NCBI GenBank assembly: GCA_016801845.1
Contig: CM028919.1
Coordinates: 7,828,001-7,892,000 of the forward strand
Reading direction: 5' to 3'
Source: Polydactylus sextarius
Lineage: Eukaryota; Chordata; Actinopteri; Polynemidae
DNA length: 64,000 nucleotides
The notes under the pieces were generated by a model. It worked only from the letters and a program-made list of their open reading frames with translations, was not told where the DNA came from and searched no databases. The number at the start of each line of letters is the position of its first letter. The stretch's first letter is position 1. A program made the translations under genes and the position numbers. This document shows positions 1 through 11,943 of this stretch, one piece after another.

Positions 1-2304
1 CATATTGCTGTAACAGAACCCCACATGGCATGTCTGTTGATTAACACTGTTGCCTGGTAATGTGGACATCTAATGAAACATCAAATGGTACCATTGACCT
101 CGCTTCATCCCACCAGACATCCTGTTTTGTCATTTTGTTGTGCATGCTGGCTCACTTTTACAAGGCATATGTTAATATAAGCAGATTCTAATGGATAGCT
201 ATACACACATAAAAAAAAAAAAAAAAAGAATCAGCCCTTTTCCACCACATACATGTCTTGTAAACACTAGAGGGGACATGTGCTCTTCCACTTTGCTCTT
301 GTACTCTAAACCTGATGCGTCAGATGAGAACTTCAATGACATTTGCCTTGCACATTGGTCAGGGTGTCACTGGTGAGACTTTTAGTTCGTTGCAGATTGT
401 TCACCACATCGAGAGTACTCGCCCATGAAACGCATAAGCAAACCGATCTGTATTCCTGCAAATATGTCCTTTTTTATTTTAGAAAGATGTGAATGACTTG
501 TGTTTTTTTTTTTTTGTATTTATAATTTGTATTGTTTATGTTTATTGTAACCTGATTTTTTTTCCCTGTCTGTTGTAATAGAATTTGTCAAGTCACTTTA
601 GCACAGTCACAGCACAAAAAACGCAGGCGTAATTATGTGCTGCCACCATGACTCATCTAGCGTCAATGTTGTGTGCAATGTCATGATTTCTGAGGTGTAT
701 ACTAACTACTATTTTAATGAATTTTTTTTTGAAGAAGAAGCTGATGAAAATCTGCAAACGTGAATCTGCAAAAGCAAGGGATATTAACATTTGAATTTGT
801 ACTCATTTTTTGTTTGTTTTTGTTATTATTATGGCCTAACCAGTGTCATGTTTTTGCCACCACTCTCACCAAAGTGCTTGTTCAAAGAGAGCAGATGGAC
901 GACTAATACCCGGTCTACGATGACCTACCACTCTAATGTTTGTGTCTGGAAAAAAAAAAAAAAAAAAAAAATCCTTTGAAACTGATGTCAATGTTAGCCA
1001 AATGACCACTCTGCTTCTTTTACATTTCCCATCGTGTGTCTGGAATATAAGGTGATGATCTTGAATTTTATATCCTGTGGATTAATACTGGAAGTACAAG
1101 ATAACCTTAGGTGTAGAAACAGTAGCTTTTCACATTTTATCATGTTTTGATTGAAGACATTTTACATACATCTTAGTCTGTTTGTGTGGTGCAGTTGTAC
1201 CCAGTTTAAAATAAATGCCTGCCTTAAAGGGTAATCTGAATTTATGTGTTTTTTGTCATTCACATCCATTGTATTTATACATGGGACAAAATGAAACAAC
1301 ATGTGTACGCCAAAATATTTGTATTTGCATCTTAAAGATAGTATCTGCATAGAAAAACAGGAACTGAAAAATAATCTGATCAAAGATTTATGCTCAACAG
1401 AATTAAATTTCACACACTTCCTGCCGGAGGCACTGTGTGATACCAGTAATACTCTGAGATGATAAAAAAAATAATAATTACAAAATAATGTACATTGACA
1501 ATATTTCCCATGCACCATGTTTACCATACTGCCATGGTATTAACAGGAAATATTTAAATCATCAAAACATTTATATGATTTAAGTATTTAGTGTTTTAAC
1601 ATTCATTATTTTAAACAACATAAGAAAAAGTAACAACAACAAAAAGAAATACTTAACCTAACATGGAACCTGACTTTGTTTGGTTCTTATTTGTAATCAG
1701 ACCACAGTTTACATAAAAAAAGCACCAGTTCAATTTTAGGAGGGTTGATGTGCATAAAGGTTAAGTTGAACAGGCACACGACTGTACAAACATGATGACT
1801 GTAATGTCATCTCTTAGATTCTCTAATAGAAAATGCACCATCACAATGTACCAATGTAATCCGTTTAACGATCATTGGATTTTTAAAAATCATATAAACA
1901 ACCCCCACCACCCCCCTCACGTGGCAGCTAATGTATACAATGTGCATTAATAATTGACATGGTCATTTATGCATATCAACCCAGAACTATTACAGTCCAT
2001 TATGTTCTTGGATTCCAAGTATGTCCAAAAACAAATCATATTCTTTTTGCACAGTAAGGTTTGTGCAAGCATCCACAATGTGTCATTCAGCACTATTACA
2101 GCTGACAGAGGAAGAAAAAAGCAAACAGGAATTGCTTAAAAATTCGAATGATGCGATAAGGAGGAGGAACGTTTTTTCCGTAATGTAATGCCATCCGTGG
2201 GGTCATGATAAAATCATCATTGGCATGGTGGATGAATACTTTCACCCTTGTGCTTGGTACGACTCCGGCTCATCATCTGTGCGTCCACTAGAGAGGAGGT
2301 TAGT
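1..2304. other. Noncoding stretch, 3' side of the C14orf28-like gene
   Basis: No coding exon with splice sites or a conserved protein is visible here. The stretch is AT-rich with A-runs near 210-226 and 950-971. The part next to 2305 should be 3' UTR of the minus-strand C14orf28-like gene. The far left could be the 3' UTR of a plus-strand neighbour. In human the gene next to C14orf28 is KLHL28, arranged tail to tail, but nothing in this sequence proves that here. Confidence 0.4.
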
Positions 2305-4757
2305 TCACTTGTCGGAGGCGCGGATGTAGACCAGAGAGGACAGCAGCAGGAGTTCTGGTGGCTTGTGTAACAGGATCAAATTGTCACTCCTCAACCCGTC
2401 GTAGTGCATCCAGCAGCCGTCGATCTGAAAGGCTGCGGAGTAGTGGTGCTCCTCCTTGTTGAAGAGTGTGGCACCCTCTAGTAAATACCTGTGAACAAAA
2501 GAGCTATTGAGTCCATTTTCTTTATATTTTCAAGAAAAATATTGAGAGTAGTAATGGAAAACTACAGTTTTTTAATTTGTTATAAGGACAGAGGTGTATA
2601 AAAAAACTTAATATGGCCTAAAAACATAAAAAAGGCTGGTTTATTAGATGCTAGACCTATCTATAAAAAATGGGGAAAAGTTTATTTAGTCTCGCTGGTG
2701 CAAAGCAAGTGGCAAGAAACCGGAAACATGATTATGGATCAAACTACAGTACAATATCCAAATGCTGTTTAGTCCATAAAAACCCCAATCATGGCTCTTT
2801 TTTCATGTAGTATACAAACAGACTATTAGACTTAAAAATACTTTAAAAAAAATAATAATTCAGGCCAGATTTAACTTGACTTTTGACTATTTATTTTTGG
2901 TTTGGCCTCTGTTTAACGACTCTTAAATTGCTATAATTTCTCTGCCTTAATGCTGGAAACATGGCTCACTGCCAAAGCCACAATACTGCAGGTCAGCATA
3001 GTGGAAATTCATATGATAGCGGCTTGCACCACAGTGTGGCCAAAGTATGCTACTGTACACCACATCACATCCAAACAGCGTGGAGGCTTCATACCTGTGT
3101 TGACAGAGTGCCAGGTGATAAGGAACGTAAGACAACTCCTCCGACTTCCACTGCTGCATGTTGAGAATGACAAAGGGCGGGGGTCCGTGGCAGAAAACCC
3201 TCTGAGAAAACTCCCTTAGACCATCACACCTGTTGCAAAAGATTATCACTTTGTCAAGGAAGTGGATTAAGATTTAAGAGAACTGGAGGAACATCGTCCT
3301 CTATGTCTCACCCCAGTTCTGAACACAGGAGGAGCTTAGGGCAGAAGAACTCGTCCACAGCTGACTGAATGGGGTCTCTGTGAGGCAGCTCATGAGGAGG
3401 GCTGGAGGAATATATGAGAGTGAAATAACAAGAAATGAAATTCATGTTAACAACGCAACAACACTGAAGTCATTTAGATTTGACCCACTCTGAGAAAATA
3501 AAACAACCCTTTAAAAGATAATTGACAATATGTGGAGTAGCAATGATTATTTAAGTGTAGTCTGTCAAAAGCGTGAATATTAAACCCTCTTTTAGGCAGG
3601 CTAGTAAACTAGGAGACCTGAAGTACATGTACTATTTACAGTGATGACAGGGGACAAAGTCCAGCTAAGCTCTGTTTGAGGACATGTAATAATTTTCACA
3701 TGTGATCCAGACCAAAACTGAAACGCATCGGAAAAAAAACAGTATCTGCTGCTTAAGTGCAACACTGGATCTTTACTAATGTTGACAGAATGAAAGTGAA
3801 AAGTTTCCTTCAGTTCACCGTTAACAGGACATTATACTGCCTGTTTGCATTTTACCTAATGTTGATTGTATTCTTGATGAATTCCTGGAAGCGGGCCGGA
3901 CAGCTCCAGTTGGTGCACAGGCTCTCCTGCATGGTGGACATGAGGTTCTCCAGGTTCTTTGTGAAGTTCTCGTGCTCATTACCATACAAGTCAATCTCCA
4001 ACGCTGCCTGGTGGACCTCTGAGCGGTACTGTCTTTTGGACATCCTGTCCCAGATCCACAGCATCTTCACTGTGGTGTAATCACATGAGTCCATCAGATA
4101 GAGGAAATACTCCACAAACTGCTTACCCAGGAAGACAGCCAGCTCCCTGGGAAAGCTCTGGTTGTCCCGCAGGATCACATACAGGATCATGAGGAAGCCA
4201 TCAATGGTGCAGGTGTTTTTTAGGTGGATTTTAACGTACAGCGGGGTGCATGATATGGCTTTTCGTCCTGCTTTGATGGTAAAGACGCCACCCCAAGGGA
4301 GCACAGGCCTCCAGAAGGAGCGGTCCTCCTCGTCATTGTTGTTGATGGAGGCACGGATTTCCTCAAACAGCGTCTTGGACCTCGACAGACATAAATATGC
4401 AGATATGCATGTGATGTTGCAGAAGACAACACAGCGACGGTCTGAATGTGGCCGAGGTTTAGTTTACGGCACCGATGGATTTGGGCTGGACCATTTTTTT
4501 AAATGTGGGTGCATAAACATAAACACAGACTATGCAAATAGCTCGGTGGAGTTAGCTTACACCATCAAAACAAACAGAGCCCTGACAACTAACTTCCACG
4601 TATCCTCCAGGTAATAGACCGAGCCCATGAGCTTGCCACTTTTAACAAATTAGCAGCTGCTATCAACTTACCTTTCGACGTGGAAATTATTTTCAGTGTT
4701 TGAATTTCGCGTCTGGAAGTGTTTGTTGTCGTTCAAAACACAGAACCTACTCTCCAT
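2305..4757 (-). CDS. c14orf28: C14orf28-like protein (DRIP1 homolog)
   Basis: Five coding exons on the minus strand: 4757-4672, 4380-3856, 3401-3312, 3229-3095 and 2488-2305, giving 1020 nt (339 residues plus TGA). All junctions are GT-AG and the phases match (every intron is phase 2). The core is strikingly close to human C14orf28 as I remember it: KTLFEEI, RPVLPWGGVFTIKAG, NTCTIDGFLM, GNEHENFTKNLENLMST, GLREFSQRVFCHG, YLLEGATLFNKEEHHYSAAF and the C-terminal LLLLSSLVYIRAS. Human C14orf28 has about 310 residues; the extra 29 N-terminal residues come from the first exon, which has its own ATG and a good gtaag donor. The family has been linked to dopamine receptor interaction, but no biochemical activity is established and I see no enzyme motif. 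The gene is divergent from mthfd1 and should share its promoter. Confidence 0.9.
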
Positions 4758-5362
4758 AGCTCTCTGTATTTCTTCATGTCTTACGTCAAAAATAAACGCC
4801 AGGTAACTAAATGTAATGATTTCTAACAAATACCTTGATGATGAGACCTTTGCACGGATCCAACCAACCTTTAGTAAACGTCAAGTTGGGCCCATGTAAA
4901 CACTGCTGCTGCTTTTTTTTAACAGATAATCTAAAGGTTGTGTGAATACAGTGCTGCCCCCTTTTGGTTTTTGTCTTAATTATGACCCTTCAAGTCCCGC
5001 CCCTTCACTCAGCCCTCAGTGGGTGGTAGATCAAATCCGTGAATACTATTGGTCAATAATGTCCACTAGCGTGCCATACAGGACATGTGATTGGCTGTCA
5101 GAGCTGGCTATGTCTCACTAGCTCCGCCCTCCTCTGTCGTCACGCCCACTGGTGAGGCTACGCTCTACGCACAACGTCATTCCTGAAAGTTAATACGCTA
5201 ATTTTCAAGCGTTAGTGCTCGTGTTGTGAACTGAGCCTGCGCCAGCAGCGTCCACTCTGACGCTTTCGGAATAAACTTAAGTTTTTAGAAGTTGTCGCTT
5301 CAGTCCTCTTCTTGTCAGGAACTGAAGGTGCATCACAGAGCACAGACTTTCAAGATCAAACG
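4758..5362. promoter_or_regulatory. Presumptive bidirectional promoter, c14orf28 / mthfd1
   Basis: 605 bp separate the two divergent start codons. The stretch holds inverted CCAAT boxes (ATTGG at 5048-5052 and 5090-5094), a GC box (CCGCCC at 5124-5129) and a CACGCCC element at 5141-5147. I saw no TATA box near either start. CCAAT plus GC boxes without TATA between close divergent genes is the usual form of a housekeeping bidirectional promoter. Transcription starts were not determined. Confidence 0.6.
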
Positions 5363-8300
5363 ATGTCCGCTCAAATCATAAGTGGAAAGGAGGTTTCGGC
5401 GTAAGTATCAGATTTTTTGGCGTTCATTTATGAATGCACATTTAGACTAATCGGTGCATGTCGAAACGTGTTTGTGCATTGGCTAACTAGGAAGCTAACC
5501 AGTTATATGAACTACATTAACATTATGGTAAAAGTTAATGCCTTATTAGCCACTGCATCCGGGTCTTTTGCACATTGCATTTAAATAAACTGGTCTTGTC
5601 CTTGCAGAAAACTGCAGAAAATCATCATCTTTCATAAATTAGTTTAAACCCGTTGAACGTGATGTTGGCCACGTGAATGAAGGGTGCCAAAAGTTTTTGG
5701 TTTGAGAAATGGTTGTGCACTTTCTTTCAAGTTGCATGGGATACTTGTTTCAGAAATGTGGGTCTGCTCAAATGTGGTGAAAGTACCAGCACTAACTTGT
5801 GTTAATCAGATCACGGAGTTAATTCATATTGTTATGTTATTGAAAATATGGGGAATTGTTTATTGAAAATCCTGAAGTGTTATATAAGAGGTTGTGGTGG
5901 TGTGATATGACCTTTACCCTGTTGGTACAGTGACCTGAGCTGGTAAGGCTATTGACACCAACACTTGTAAAATACAATATTGACTTTTTCACAACTGGTT
6001 ATTGGACTATTGGTTGTAGTGTCTGAGTTTGACCTGCAAATGAATGGATATATTTGCCTGAGAGGCAAAAACGTCCCTTGATTGGAAAAGTGTGGGACAT
6101 TTAGTTGCATGTGCTTGTCACAAGACATGACAGCCTGCACCCTGTTAGCTGGCCCTCACAGTGCTCATTAGTTCATTTTGTTTTATCCAATACAAATTAT
6201 CTGTACAGCCTCTCCACAGATCTTCAGGTCATCCAGTCATTCCCGAAGCGTGACAAAAGCTGACATCACCAAATCCTTCATCCCAACCAAATAGAGCATT
6301 ATGATTTAGTGTTTATAGGAATATGGCACTAGTTGATCAGTCACCAGGAATTGCTTTATGTGTTGCCTTTGTGATATGGATTACTATTGTGATGCAAGGT
6401 TTTATATTGATATAGAATTAGCCATATATTCTTATCTGTCTTTTCCCTGTTCTTCTGTATGAATAATTAAAAGCAATATATTTCATAACACAGGTCATAA
6501 AAATAGCAAGTGTTACTCTTACTGTATCATTTGTGATATAAATTATACCGTTTATTTTCTCTGCATCAGAGCCTTTAAAAAGGCCAAGATCTAATTACTT
6601 TTGGAATGCCCAGTGTTGTAAATGGAGCTTGAAGACATTAATATTGTTCATTATTTGTACAAAAAATAAAATATATATATCATGTATCTGTAATGATTCA
6701 CACAGTGTGTTTCATCATCTGCAACAATGAAGTTCATGTGATGCACAAAGATACCATGTTTCAATGTAAATCAGCTTTGCAGGTTTAAGAGTCGATCAGT
6801 CTCTGGTTAGAGCTCTCTCATCTCAGTGGATGAGATCAAATTAAGCAGGTTAGTTGTGTGATTGACTGAGTGAACAGTACACAAATGAGTTTTTATGAGC
6901 TAAAGTCCACTACACTTTGTCTCAACCTGATTGAACTGACTTTCTTTAATCTTTTTGGATGAGTGCTCAGATAAGACACGACTGTTTCTGGAATGTGTCC
7001 CAGTCTCCTGATCATTAAAACAAAAACAATAAAGCAAGACAAAGACCAAAGATCAGAGAAGTGACTCTCTGATGTCCTAGTTTTGCATGTGCAGCCAGGT
7101 TGCATGATTAGGGACTGGGAAATGATTATCATATTCACAATTAGATAACCAGATGGCTGAGTCCAAATCTGTAACCACTGCAATGAAAGGGAATGGCTTT
7201 AGTCCCATATGGACAAAACCGTTTCCTTTATTAAGCTACAGGGGTAAACATGCGAGTGAGGTTTTGTTCTGTTTTCTTGTGTTTTCAGGCAGGTGAGGGA
7301 GCGTCTGAAGAAGGATGTGGAACAGATGAAGCTTCAGGACCCCAACTTTAGACCTGGTCTAGTGGTCTTACAGGTGAAATAGGATTCATAATGAGTCGGG
7401 TTTCGGTTTCAGTGTGTCTGTATGAGCTCTGTCTGTGCAGGAGAAAGCTGTTTCGCTCATATAGACTAGAAAATGATACCCATGTCTTTGCAGGTCGGAG
7501 ACCGTGATGATTCAAATCTGTACATCAGCATGAAGTTGAAGGCAGCAGCAGAGGTAAAAGATTATCTTTGATATTAACAATATTTACATTTAGTAAGTAC
7601 ACTATAATTCTACTTTACATTGTAACAAGTAATCCTAACTTTATGCCCAAATGCTTGCTTTTTTTAAATACAGATTGGGATAAATGCAACACATCTGAGA
7701 CTTCCCAAGACGGCAACAGAGGAGGAGGTGAGGAAAGATTTCATCTGTACACACATACATAAATCCAGTCCCTGATTTTTGATGTAGCGTGTAATAAATG
7801 AATGTTATGTGAGCATGGGAGCATAAAAGCATCTGTCCTCCTGTAGGTTCTTCACAGTATCACGGAGGTGAACGAGAACTCATCAGTCCACGGCCTCATT
7901 GTGCAGCTGCCCTTAGACTCCATCCACAAGATCGACACTGAGAAGGTCACCAACGCTGTGGCCCCAGAGAAAGATGTAGACGGGTAAGAGCACACATCAA
8001 ACGAAACATCAAGGTGCTTGTTTTGAAGGTTTGCTTACCTTTATTTTATTTGTAGATTTTGTTAATTGACAACTGATGATATTTAATGTATTCTTTTTGG
8101 TTTTGGTCTATTTGCAGGTTGACCAGTATAAACGCAGGGAAGCTGTCTCGCGGGGACCTTGGCGACTGCTTCATCCCCTGTACACCAAATGGCTGCATGG
8201 AGTTGATCAGACAGACCGGTAAACACAGAAAATCACTTGAACCTGAAAGGAGCCTGTGCTCCACAAAAAAAAAAAAAAAAAAAGGACAACAATAAAGAAC

Positions 8301-11300
8301 TGAACGTGATTTGACTGAATCCATGGTTTGACTGCTTTTCCACAGGTGTGTCTGTGGCAGGGAAGAGAGCGGTTGTGATTGGTCGCAGTAAGATCGTGGG
8401 GGCGCCGATGCATGACCTGCTGCTGTGGAGCCACGCCACAGTCACCACCTGCCACTCTAAAACTGCTGATCTCCCTGGAGAGGTACAGCAGCAACACCTT
8501 CACCCAAACAGGAGAATCATCATAACTCCCATTAATGTTGTTTAAAAGTGCCATAATCTATCACATCTGTATTACCATATTTAGAAAATTGCTATAATGT
8601 ATAGTAGAATAATATATATAGTAATATATGTGAAGTGTTATTCTGATTCATTATGCATTGATATATTCATGTCACTATTTATGTCTAGGTTGGAAAAGCA
8701 GACATCCTGGTTGTCGGCATTGGGAAAGCAGAGATGGTGAAAGGCGAGTGGATCAAGAAAGGAGCAGTGGTCATCGACTGTGGCATCAACCACATTCCAG
8801 GTTTGACAGGTTACTCAGTCTTCCTGAGTAACGACAATCCTGAGTGCTTTCTTTCAACCAGCAGGTGGTGGTAACTGCACGGTATTTACTTGAAAGTCTG
8901 TGTCCAATGTGTTTTCCAGATGAGACTAAAGCCAGTGGGAAGCGTGTGGTGGGTGATGTCCACTATGCTTCGGCTAAAGAACAGGCTGGCTTCATCACTC
9001 CTGTGCCTGGTGGTGTCGGACCCATGACTGTGGCCATGTTGATGTCGGTAAGGTCTAATTTGAGAGTTAGTCCTGAAATTATTGCTAATGTATTTATTTT
9101 AAGTTTTTGTTTTTATTATATCAAAGGACAGGAATGATTGACTGTGTTTGCGTGTGTGTAGAACACAGTGCTGAGTGCAAAGCGTTTCCTTGAGGGACAT
9201 CAGCCAGGGAAGTGGGACATTTCTTACACCAAACTCAACCTGCAGAAGCCAGTGCCAAGGTTTGTCTCCTTATCTTCCCTGAATGGATGAAGAGTTTTTT
9301 TTTTTTTTAAATTCAATAAAACACACACACAAAAAGAGCCAGTAGAAAACTCTGAACATTCTCGTTGTCTTGGAGTTTCTTCTGCCTCTTCCTTTGCTCA
9401 CATGTTGTCTTTTTTAACTCCCTACAGTGACATTGTGATCTCTCGCTCCTGTGTGCCAAAGCCCATCGACCGTCTGGCAAGAGAGGTGGGTCTGCTCTGT
9501 GATGAGGTGGAACTCTATGGCAAGACCAAGGCCAAGGTCCAGCTGAATATCATCAAACGTCTGCAGGCCCAACCAGACGGCAAATATGTGGTGGTCACTG
9601 GGTAGGTTGTCAGCATTTTTGGTCCTATACTGTACAGTTTTTACGTTTACTTGGGTAAAACTGAATTTTAAAAAAATCCTCATCTACTCTTAAATCTGGT
9701 ATAAAGCCTAATCTGCATTAATTATGTTCATCACTGACAACATTTTCCTTTTGCAGCATTACACCTACCCCTCTGGGTGAGGGAAAGAGCACCACCACTA
9801 TCGGCCTGGTTCAGGCCCTTGGAGCCCACATGAACCTTAACGTGTTTGCATGTGTCCGACAGCCTTCTCAGGGACCCACCTTCGGCATTAAAGGTGAGTG
9901 TGATACACGCTCACTTAGAGGTTTTAAACAGGTTACAAGCTGTTTAAAAGCTGCACTGCACATTTAAAGGCGCTTAGTGTATGATATATCTGTAGTTTTG
10001 TTTTCTGCCAACAGGTGGTGCTGCAGGAGGAGGATACTCCCAAGTCATTCCAATGGAAGAGGTACTGTAAAAATACAAAGATGCACATGAAAACTTAAAA
10101 ACACAACAAAAGTTTTATGAAAAAATCTTTTTTTTCAGTTCAACCTCCATCTCACTGGTGACATTCACGCCATCACGGCTGCCAACAACTTAGTGGCCGC
10201 TGCCATTGATGCCCGCATGTTCCATGAGGCCACACAAACCGACAAGGTGGGTGCACTTCTATTTCAGTTGTTTTTATTCTTTTTTTAAATATTTTTTTAT
10301 TAGTTTATTAATGAATTTCATTTTTTTTTGCCTTGTTCTCTACAGGCTCTGTTCAACCGCTTGGTCCCTCTCACTGGAGGACAGAGGAAGTTCTCCCCAA
10401 TCCAGATCAACAGACTGAAAGTAACTGATCAATTTCCAGACTTATAGACTTTTAATGAACTCAAACTCCATATTGAAGGGCCTTAACACTTCATTTTTAA
10501 ATTATTATCTTTATTGTGTTAGAAATTGGGCATAGAGAAGACTGATCCCTCAACTCTGACTGAAGAAGAGATCACCCGCTTTGCCCGTCTGGATATTGAG
10601 CCAACCTCTGTAACCTGGCAGAGAGGTATAAACACACATCATAACACTCATATGTTGTGCTTCATTAAGCAAGTGCTGTACGATGGACTCAGCCTTATGA
10701 ACAATTTCCACTTTCCACTTCAGTGTTGGATACTAACGATCGATTCCTGAGGAAGATCACTATTGGTCAGTCACCAACTGAAAAGGGATACACAAGAGAG
10801 GTAACAAGATTTTATTTTTATTATTAGTCATTTTTGAGTATTATAGTAATGGCCAACATTAGAAATTATTAGATGATGAGGCTACCCCCAGTGGTAGCCT
10901 TAAAAAGACACATAACATCACATAACGTGTAGAGTTCTACACATATTGGTTTAAAGCGGTTTTACAGTAATGGTACATATATTCATGGTGCCCTCCTCTC
11001 TCTATCCACTAGGCTCAGTTTGACATTACGGTGGCCAGTGAAATCATGGCAGTGCTTGCCCTCACCAGCAGCCTGGAGGACATGCGTCATCGTCTGGCCA
11101 AGATGGTTGTGGCTACCAGCCGCGGCGGGCTCCCGGTCACCACAGAAGACCTGGTCAGCACGTTTATATATAGATATATAGATAGGTATTGGTGAAACAA
11201 AGCTCTGATGATGTAATTTATATTTGGCTTTGCAGGGTGTGAGTGGTGCTTTGGCTGTGTTGATGAAAGACGCAATAAAACCAAACCTGATGCAGACATT

Positions 11301-11907
11301 GGAGGTGGGTTGAGCACAGCGAACACACTAACCTATGCAGTTTTATATTCACAGTAAAATAACTCTCATTAGCATACAAAGTTCAGTCTTATGGCTGATT
11401 TTGTTCTGGCTGTTTGTTGTTGGTTTAAAGTGCGTCTGTTTTTTTTTTTTGTTACAACTTTCATAATCCAAATGTCAGAGAGAGAACAGTGCCTTGAGGT
11501 GTGGCTTTTATATCACATTCATCTACAGGGAACACCTGTGTTTGTTCATGCGGGTCCATTTGCTAACATTGCCCATGGCAACTCTTCCATCCTGGCTGAT
11601 AAAATAGCTTTGAAGCTGGTCGGACCCGAGGGCTTTGTAGGTAAGTGGAACCAGGTCATTTTTTAATTTGGTAGTTTTCATCAATATTAACTTTTTCGGG
11701 CCTGATCCAGGACTACCAGCCAGCTGCAGGCTGTTGGTATTGCTGCTGCTGTAGATGGTTTGTTTAAATTTAACATCTTCATTGTATAAATGATGGTGTA
11801 GCGAAAATTGTAATTTAATTCAGATTTACTCTTGTCTCCTTACAACTACAATTTTGTTCAATCAATTGCTCCCAACAGTGACTGAGGCTGGTTTTGGTGC
11901 TGACATT

Positions 11908-11943
<36 letters not shown>

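Noticed and set aside
1..1000. 3' UTR of a klhl28-like gene at the left edge
   Set aside because: Suggested only by human gene order; no coding sequence of such a gene is in the window.
2947..3249. Overlapping plus-strand open frames of 89 and 67 codons at 2950-3219
   Set aside because: They are antisense shadows of the C14orf28-like exon at 3229-3095.
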